NCBI GenBank assembly: GCA_025454125.1
Contig: JALOPA010000110.1
Location: forward strand, 1 to 6,638
DNA: 6,638 nucleotides
From: Thermodesulfobacteriota bacterium
GTDB taxonomy: Bacteria; Desulfobacterota; DSM-4660; Desulfatiglandales; HGW-15
Direction of reading: 5' to 3'
Position 1 is the first letter of the stretch. Each line of letters starts with the position of its first letter. Of this stretch, positions 1 through 4,424 are shown in pieces. The notes beneath the pieces were generated by a model. It was not told the DNA's origin. It did no database searches and was given only the letters and a program-made list of their open reading frames with translations. Position numbers and translations under genes: made by a program.

Positions 1-25
1 AAACAGCAGTGAACCTATGCGTGAC

Positions 26-119
26 GGTGCAAGGCGCACGGTACACGGTACACGGAAGACCTTGATTGCCCCGCACCCCGCGCCGTTTAGCGTGCACCTT
101 GCACCCTGCACCTTGTACC
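26..119. repeat. Inverted array of GGTRCAM heptamers (intergenic hairpin)
   Basis: Five head-to-tail heptamers occupy 26-60 (GGTGCAA, GGCGCAC, GGTACAC, GGTACAC, GGAAGAC). After a 31-bp spacer, four heptamers in inverted orientation occupy 92-119 (GTGCACC, TTGCACC, CTGCACC, TTGTACC). The two arms can pair as one long imperfect stem, or in several registers because the unit repeats. Short open frames across it read the low-complexity repeat and are not credible genes. The rest of 1-171 shows no gene, and I see no convincing promoter for the Nudix gene. Confidence 0.8.
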
Positions 120-171
120 TGTTGTTTTCACCTTCGCGCACTGCACGACCCACTGATCGATTGGGACCACG

Positions 172-627
172 ATGCGAGTATCTGCCCCCCACTTCCACGT
201 GACCGCAGGCCTGGTCTGGAAAGACGGAAAGCTCCTCATCACCAGGCGGCCTGAGGGCAGCCATCTCGCAGGCTACTGGGAGTTCCCTGGCGGCAAGCAG
301 GAGTCCGGGGAAAGCCTGGAAGCTTGTCTCGAAAGGGAGTTCCGGGAAGAGCTCGCCATGGAAGTGAAGGCGGTCAAACACCTGCAGCAGATCGATCACG
401 CCTATGAGACCAAGTCCATCACACTCCATCTCTTTCAGTGCGACTGGTTGAGCGGAACGCCGACTCCCATCGGCTGCGATGCCCTCCGGTGGGTGAAGCC
501 GGAAGAACTGGCCGGCATTCAGCTACCACCTCCTGACTTTCAACTCCTTCCATTAATTCAAGAGCTCGCCAAGGGTGGCGGGGACTGTTCGCGCCGCGGG
601 GACTGTTTGATCACGGCACTGTTGTAA
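172..627 (+). CDS. MutT-like Nudix hydrolase ((d)NTP pyrophosphohydrolase)
   Basis: The 151-residue protein belongs to the Nudix superfamily, which cleaves nucleoside diphosphates linked to another moiety. The MutT/CTP-pyrophosphohydrolase subgroup cleans oxidised or non-canonical (d)NTPs in the cytoplasm. The opening 'HVTAGLVWKDGKLLITRRP' (residues 9-27) and 'WEFPGGK' (36-42) are typical of that subgroup. The Nudix box GX5EX7REUXEEXGU runs from G41 to M63, with E47, R55, E56, E59 and E60 in place. The usual glycine after EEX is alanine (A62). MutT-type proteins are about 130 residues; the core here ends near residue 131 and the last 20 residues are an extra tail. That tail is encoded in the 70-bp overlap with the convergent CLC gene. 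No strong ribosome binding site precedes the ATG at 172, but the conserved strand begins only eight residues in, so the start cannot lie much further downstream. The substrate cannot be read from the sequence. Confidence 0.92.
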   Translation: MRVSAPHFHVTAGLVWKDGKLLITRRPEGSHLAGYWEFPGGKQESGESLEACLEREFREELAMEVKAVKHLQQIDHAYETKSITLHLFQCDWLSGTPTPIGCDALRWVKPEELAGIQLPPPDFQLLPLIQELAKGGGDCSRRGDCLITALL

Positions 628-2375
628 GCGCCGATGATGTCCCTTCTCGTAATGATCCCGAGAAGCCTGTTCGGATTCTCCCTATCGACAACCGGAAGGA
701 TAGAGAAGTCCTTGGCTGCAATCTTTTCGAGTGCTGCATAAAGGCTTTCGTCCGGATAAGCCGTGATGACCTTCTCAGTCGCAATGTCTTTCACCACAAC
801 AAGATGATCCAGCTCTTGATTGTGAAGCACCTCATGATAATCGACGTATGAAAGGATTCCGGTCAGATGACCTGAACCGTCAACGATGGGGAAACTGTGG
901 TATTTGCTTTCAGACAGGTGGCGAGCCAAACCGTTCAGGGGGAGTCCTTCGTAGATGGTCTCCGGCGCGGGATTCATCGCCTTTTCGACAAGAAGGGATT
1001 TGAGGACATTGACCTCCTTTCCCGCTTTAATGTTGATGCCCTTCCTCACCAATTTCAGCGTGAAGATAGATTCCCTGCTGATTTGAGTGCTCGTGATGAA
1101 GCTGATGATGCAGGCGATCATCAGGGGGAGAATGATCCTGTAGTTGTCCGTCATTTCAAACAGGATCAAAATGGCGCTTAGAGGACCATGGATGGTTCCG
1201 CTCAGAACTCCCGCCATCCCCACGATGCTGTAGGCCCCAGGAGAAGCGGTCACTTCCGGCAGAAGCCAATGTACGGCATTTCCGAAAGCGCCTCCTGCCA
1301 TAGAACCAAGAAGCAGAGCCGGGGCGAAGGTTCCTCCGGAGCCGCCTGAGCCTAGGGTAATGGAAGTCGCCAGGATCTTGAAACCGATGAGAAGAAGCAT
1401 CGTGACCCATGAGAGTTGGCCGGCAAGGGCCAGATCAATGGCAGGGAAGCCCGTACCCAAGACATGAGGAAAAAGAAGGGCGATCAGACCGGTGAGCAAG
1501 CCGCCTAACCCCGCTTTAAGAACATCCGGGAAACGCATCTTTTGAAAAATCTCTTCTGTCCGATAAAGGGAGGTCGTGAACAGTGCCGCCACAAGGGCCG
1601 ACAAAAGACCCAGCAGCGCGTAAAGAGGGAGTTCCCAGGCGCTGACGAGTTGGTAGGGCGGGACCAGGATGGCCGGGAAGTTGCCGAGGAAGTGCCGTGA
1701 GACGACTGTGGCAACGACGGATGAGATGACGATCGGGCTGAAGGAGGCTAATCCAAAATCCCCCAGGATCACCTCCAGGGCGAACATACACCCGCCAATC
1801 GGGGCATTGAATATCGCTGCAATGCCCCCGGCAGCACCACAGCCCACCAGGGTTCTCATTCGATCGGGAGATATCCCGAGAAGCTGTCCTGCAATGGAGC
1901 CGAGAGAGGAACCGATAAATACGATCGGTGCGATGACCCCGGCAGAACCTCCTGTCCCGATAGTGATTCCGGACGTCAGGGATTCCGAAAAGAGGAGCCT
2001 CTTCTTGATCACTCCCTTGCGAAGGGCAACCGCCTCCATGACATCCGCTATGCCGATGCCTTTTGACTCCTTGATGAAGAAATGGATCACAAAGCCGACA
2101 GAGAGGCCGCCCAGTGCCGGCAACCAGAGTCTGGTGTACCACGGGACAGACGCAATGATCTCCAAAAGGTTCCCTGGAGACCCATAGGCCAGAAACTGGA
2201 ACACTTGCACCAGATAACGGAAACCCAGGGCGCCAAATCCGGCGGCCAGTCCCACCAACGTGGCGAGAGCAGCCATCACCACATGCTCATTCGTGGTCAG
2301 AGTTCGTAGGGGCCTTGAGATGCTTACGGGATGTGTGCCGGATGGATTCGGGTTAAAAGGCCTGTCAAGAGACAT
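558..2375 (-). CDS. CLC-family chloride channel/transporter homologue with tandem CBS domains, non-canonical pore
   Basis: This 605-residue inner-membrane protein has a full CLC core (about 30-440), then CBS1 (about 463-515) and CBS2 (about 528-587). CBS pairs commonly bind adenine nucleotides and regulate transport. Landmarks align without gaps to E. coli ClcA: FNAP (189-192), GTFAP (348-352, the GxFxP motif) and EMTDNY (407-412). The ion pathway differs. GSGIP is GIGIA (106-110), so the central Ser is Ile107. GREGP is GVIAP (146-150), so the external gating Glu is Ile148. The internal proton Glu (ClcA E203) aligns with Val202, and the central Tyr (ClcA Y445) with Phe438. Coupled Cl-/H+ exchange as in ClcA is therefore unlikely; passive conduction, another anion or another role are possible. 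The ATG at 2375 is the first in-frame start after an upstream in-frame TAA. A recognisable Shine-Dalgarno sequence is missing. The 3' end overlaps the Nudix gene. Confidence 0.94.
   Translation of the reverse strand: MSLDRPFNPNPSGTHPVSISRPLRTLTTNEHVVMAALATLVGLAAGFGALGFRYLVQVFQFLAYGSPGNLLEIIASVPWYTRLWLPALGGLSVGFVIHFFIKESKGIGIADVMEAVALRKGVIKKRLLFSESLTSGITIGTGGSAGVIAPIVFIGSSLGSIAGQLLGISPDRMRTLVGCGAAGGIAAIFNAPIGGCMFALEVILGDFGLASFSPIVISSVVATVVSRHFLGNFPAILVPPYQLVSAWELPLYALLGLLSALVAALFTTSLYRTEEIFQKMRFPDVLKAGLGGLLTGLIALLFPHVLGTGFPAIDLALAGQLSWVTMLLLIGFKILATSITLGSGGSGGTFAPALLLGSMAGGAFGNAVHWLLPEVTASPGAYSIVGMAGVLSGTIHGPLSAILILFEMTDNYRIILPLMIACIISFITSTQISRESIFTLKLVRKGINIKAGKEVNVLKSLLVEKAMNPAPETIYEGLPLNGLARHLSESKYHSFPIVDGSGHLTGILSYVDYHEVLHNQELDHLVVVKDIATEKVITAYPDESLYAALEKIAAKDFSILPVVDRENPNRLLGIITRRDIIGAYNSAVIKQSPRREQSPPPLASS
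579..607. repeat. 11-bp direct repeat in the convergent gene overlap
   Basis: CGGGGACTGTT occurs at 579-589 and again at 597-607, an 18-bp period. Being in phase with codons, it yields a six-residue echo in both proteins: GDCSRRGDC at the Nudix C terminus, and QSPRREQSP at the CLC C terminus. It lies beyond the conserved end of each domain, so it probably reflects a small duplication or repeat remnant that lengthened both reading frames. Confidence 0.6.
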
Positions 2376-2477
2376 AAGGATGCTCGAGTCGGTGACTTCC
2401 CACGCCCAAGGGCTAAAGGAATGTTAACAAAAAAGTTTATTGAAGGGAACACTATTCGGAGTCGCGGCCTTCTCTAT

Positions 2478-2642
2478 CCTCCCTGAAGGAGGTCTTTCTC
2501 CTCAGCGCAAAGGGTCAATACCCTGTTGACCCTTCCTTTGGCTAAATGCCCCCTCACCAAGATCGGCGAATGTCGCCGCTAGGAGGCTTTTCAATATGCT
2601 ACGAGAGCTAGAATTCCCGATGGGCATTCCCCCGCCCTATCG
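2478..2642 (-). promoter_or_regulatory. Hairpin-dense candidate 5' leader of the CLC gene
   Basis: Read on the - strand towards the CLC start, four hairpins follow one another. The first is CGAT-A-GGGC/GCCCATCG (2642-2618, 8 bp with one bulged A). The second is GCCTCC/GGGGGC (2587-2548), enclosing the perfect inner stem CGGCGA-cat-TCGCCG (2578-2564). The third is AAGGGTCAA/TTGACCCTT (2534-2510, 9 bp, 7-nt loop). The fourth is CCTCC/GGAGG (2492-2478). The outer GCCTCC/GGGGGC stem needs a G-U pair that exists only in - strand RNA; the + strand version has a C-A mismatch. An AT-rich segment (about 2680-2760) with TACAAT- and TATAAG-like hexamers could hold a promoter, but I cannot fix one. I recognise no known riboswitch class, and a fluoride riboswitch consensus was looked for and not found. 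Its function is unknown. Confidence 0.4.
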
Positions 2643-2677
2643 CCAGGCCACTGGCCATAAGAAGCGGGCATTTTTTT
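2631..2677 (+). terminator. Possible + strand intrinsic terminator (weak)
   Basis: A CCCGC/GCGGG stem (2631-2635 with 2664-2668) encloses a GGCC-act-GGCC element and is followed by seven T residues (2671-2677) on the + strand. The stem is only five pairs and the loop is long. No + strand gene lies nearby upstream, so it either ends an unannotated + strand RNA or is fortuitous. It shares bases with the 2618-2642 hairpin, and the two structures exclude each other. Confidence 0.25.
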
Positions 2678-2814
2678 GCTGTAGAATATTTCAATATCTT
2701 ATATTCAATAAACCTCATTGTATGCTGCAAGTCAGATAAATGAATAATATTCAATTCTATTTTCAGGAAACCCATCGCCTCGTTCTTTGAGTTCACAGAC
2801 CCCTCAGGGATCTG

Positions 2815-2850
2815 CAAAAAAGCCCCTTCGTCCTTGGACCTGATGGAGCT
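2815..2850 (-). terminator. Rho-independent terminator downstream of the cysteine desulfidase gene
   Basis: On the - strand, AGCTCC (2850-2845) pairs with GGGGCT (2826-2821), including one G-U pair. An inner GTCC/GGAC stem sits inside, and a run of six T residues ends the structure. It lies about 70 bp after the stop codon at 2920. A further near-palindrome, CAGACCCCTCAGGGATCTG, follows at 2796-2814. This spacing suggests the desulfidase transcript ends here and that the CLC gene is transcribed separately. Confidence 0.6.
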
Positions 2851-2919
2851 TTCACCGTTTATGAGAAATGGGATTGAAAGAGATGGGTACAAACGGGGGA
2901 TGACAGGCGCAAGAAAGAT

Positions 2920-4221
2920 TCAATTCCTCTCACCGGAGCCACGGGGCTTCTTGTCCTCCATGATGCCCAGCATGGTCTCGTCCACCAGCGACATGCCGAT
3001 TCCGCTGATGCGGCTCATGTTCTTTATGGTCTCCTCGGCACTCCGGCCGACAAAGCCTTCCTCCTCGGTAATACCGTGGCAGTGCAGGGCCATGTAGGCT
3101 GCACGGATGGCCGATTCCGTGGAGCTGACCACCTTCAGGGCGCATCCGCTCTTGGCCCCGTCGCAGAGCATCCCCCCGAGATCGCTCACGAGGGTGTTCA
3201 CTGCCAGGTTGATTTTCTCCAGGTCTTTTCCCGACCGCTGATAAACGATGGCCACGGCTGCGCCCACACCGGCAGCGATGGCGCAGCCGCAGATGGGGGA
3301 GAGGTCTCCCGTGTAGCACTTGATGTAGCCGTTCACCAGGTGAGAGAGGGCGATGCTCTTCAGAATGGTCGGGTCGGGAACCCCATAGAACCTCCCCACC
3401 GTGTAGGGGACAAGGGAGGCGACAATCCCCTGGTTGCCGCTCCCACCGCTCGCCATGGCCGGGTACGGCAGCCCCGCCATGCGGGCGTCCGAGGCAGAGG
3501 CCGTCAGGATCTTGCTTTTGGAGATCACATCATCGACCAGCAGCCCCCCGCTTACGAGATCGGAAATGAAATGCCCGACCTTTCCAAGGGACCTCCCGAT
3601 CTCTGCAAGGGCCAGGTTCATCTCCACTCCCCGTCTCAGGTAGGCGAGATCGTCCTGATTCAATTCCTCCACCAGGTCGATCATGCCGGCGACGGTCATG
3701 TCCCGGAGGCGTTCTCGGTAGGCGTGGCCTGTCCCGACGGGCCCTGAATCCGCAGTATCGACAAGAGGGGCGCCGTTCTTTTCCAGCTTCACCAGGTTGG
3801 TGTGCCCTCCTTCCAGCACGGCCCTCGCAGTCCCACTGGCTGATCGAACCGTGACGTCGATGTAGAGGCCGACCCTCTGGTCGTCGCGCCTGAGGCTGAC
3901 CTGGCGACTCCCCACAAGCTCCCTGGCGCGCGCCAAAAGGGTGTCGTTCGTCCCCCTCAGAATTTCCATTTTCAGCTCAGGCCGGGCAATGAGGGCACCC
4001 AAGGCGCCGGCGATGAGATTCCCCTTCTCTCCTCCGGTATTCGGCACGGTCACGGCGAACCCGTTTTTGAAGACCCCGGGATCCACCTCGATCCTGACCT
4101 CGACCACATCCCCTTTGAGCTGGGCGGCCGCAAGGGCCGCAGCATAAGCGACGGCAATCGGTTCGGTGCAGCCAAGAGCCGGAAACACCTCATGCGCTAT
4201 CAGTTCCTTATAGATATTCAT
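2920..4221 (-). CDS. L-cysteine desulfidase family protein (UPF0597 / CyuA-like, serine dehydratase alpha-like)
   Basis: This 433-residue protein is full length for the family that includes E. coli CyuA (YhaM) and the archaeal L-cysteine desulfidase. These oxygen-sensitive [4Fe-4S] enzymes convert L-cysteine to pyruvate, ammonia and hydrogen sulfide without PLP. Family signatures are present: 'FPALGCTEPIAVAYAAA' (13-29), 'NTGG' (61-64), 'EGGHTN' (137-142), 'ASGGSGNQG' (257-265), 'CYTGDLSPICGCAIAAG' (302-318) and 'MLCDGAKSGCALK' (351-363). Cluster-ligand candidates are C18, C311 or C313, and C353 (with C360 close by). This follows the family pattern of one N-terminal and two C-terminal cysteines; the exact ligands are inferred. 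The protein has no signal peptide and no sustained hydrophobic helix, so it is cytoplasmic. A purine-rich GGAAGAA about ten bases before the ATG may serve as ribosome binding site. It appears monocistronic, with a terminator downstream and a repeat island upstream. No cysteine permease or regulator gene adjoins it here. Related members may act on other amino acids. Confidence 0.92.
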   Translation of the reverse strand: MNIYKELIAHEVFPALGCTEPIAVAYAAALAAAQLKGDVVEVRIEVDPGVFKNGFAVTVPNTGGEKGNLIAGALGALIARPELKMEILRGTNDTLLARARELVGSRQVSLRRDDQRVGLYIDVTVRSASGTARAVLEGGHTNLVKLEKNGAPLVDTADSGPVGTGHAYRERLRDMTVAGMIDLVEELNQDDLAYLRRGVEMNLALAEIGRSLGKVGHFISDLVSGGLLVDDVISKSKILTASASDARMAGLPYPAMASGGSGNQGIVASLVPYTVGRFYGVPDPTILKSIALSHLVNGYIKCYTGDLSPICGCAIAAGVGAAVAIVYQRSGKDLEKINLAVNTLVSDLGGMLCDGAKSGCALKVVSSTESAIRAAYMALHCHGITEEEGFVGRSAEETIKNMSRISGIGMSLVDETMLGIMEDKKPRGSGERN

Positions 4222-4260
4222 GGGCTGGTTTCTTCCATTCCACCAGGTTGCTCAAGAACA

Positions 4261-4273
4261 CCTGCTTTGCAGG
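4261..4273. repeat. Short perfect hairpin CCTGC-ttt-GCAGG
   Basis: This five-pair hairpin with a three-base loop lies 40 bp before the desulfidase start and touches the left end of the larger composite palindrome. No T tract follows on either strand, so it is not a classical terminator by itself. Confidence 0.4.
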
Positions 4274-4424
4274 CTGCTCAAAAACGGCCAGATGCAAGGC
4301 ACCTTGCGAAAGTGACGAGTGACAAGTGACGAGTCACGAGTGAAAAGTCCTTGTTTGGATCTTGTCACTTGTAACTTGTCACGTGTCACTTCGAATTACA
4401 GATGGGCGTTTTTCAGCAGCCTGC
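4269..4424. repeat. Composite palindromic intergenic repeat (REP-like outer arms)
   Basis: The outer arms at 4269-4289 and 4404-4424 are inverted copies of a 21-bp sequence, identical at 19 positions. Each reads outside-in as GCAGGCTGCT, then one variable base, then AAAAACG. I associate this motif with repeats scattered in Desulfobacterota genomes; that is recollection, not a search. The right arm supplies the last base of the TAG stop codon of the Hint/Tim44 gene (4424-4426), so the element abuts that gene directly. It fills most of the 4222-4423 gap, which has no gene. It may fold in RNA at the 3' end of the Hint/Tim44 transcript. Confidence 0.75.
4311..4390. repeat. Inverted array of AGTGACR heptamers nested in the composite repeat
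   Basis: Five tandem heptamers run from 4311 to 4345 (AGTGACG, AGTGACA, AGTGACG, AGTCACG, AGTGAAA). Four inverted ones run from 4363 to 4390 (TGTCACT, TGTAACT, TGTCACG, TGTCACT), leaving a 17-bp spacer. The architecture matches the array at 26-119, with a different heptamer. It sits between the arms of the 4269-4424 palindrome, as if it had replaced or grown within that repeat's loop. Confidence 0.8.

Noticed and set aside
15..25. Lipoprotein signal in the Hint/Tim44 protein (SLC near residue 21)
   Set aside because: These coordinates are residues, not bases. The residue before Cys21 is Leu, which does not fit a lipobox; a signal peptidase I site after AlaArgAla25 fits better.
26..119. CRISPR array interpretation of the heptamer repeats
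   Set aside because: The units are 7 bp, contiguous and without spacers, and the second half is inverted; there are no cas genes.
17..254. Two short + strand open frames at the left end
   Set aside because: They translate the GGTRCAM heptamer array and the start of the Nudix gene in other frames; the Pro/Ala/Thr/Leu-rich products look like repeat artefacts.
1516..2142. 208-residue - strand frame inside the CLC gene
   Set aside because: It is an out-of-frame shadow of a well-conserved CLC core, rich in Arg, Cys and His as expected for such shadows.
2478..2642. 6S RNA, SRP RNA or a known riboswitch
   Set aside because: I could not match the conserved cores or the long end-to-end pairing expected of these families; only local hairpins are evident.
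2608..2892. 94-residue open frame on the - strand between the desulfidase and CLC genes
   Set aside because: It runs through the predicted terminator at 2815-2850 and the AT-rich segment, has no recognisable domain or ribosome binding site, and its composition looks non-coding.
3076..3747. 223-residue + strand frame opposite the desulfidase gene
   Set aside because: It is antisense to a gene with clear family motifs throughout; GC-rich DNA often leaves the opposite strand open.
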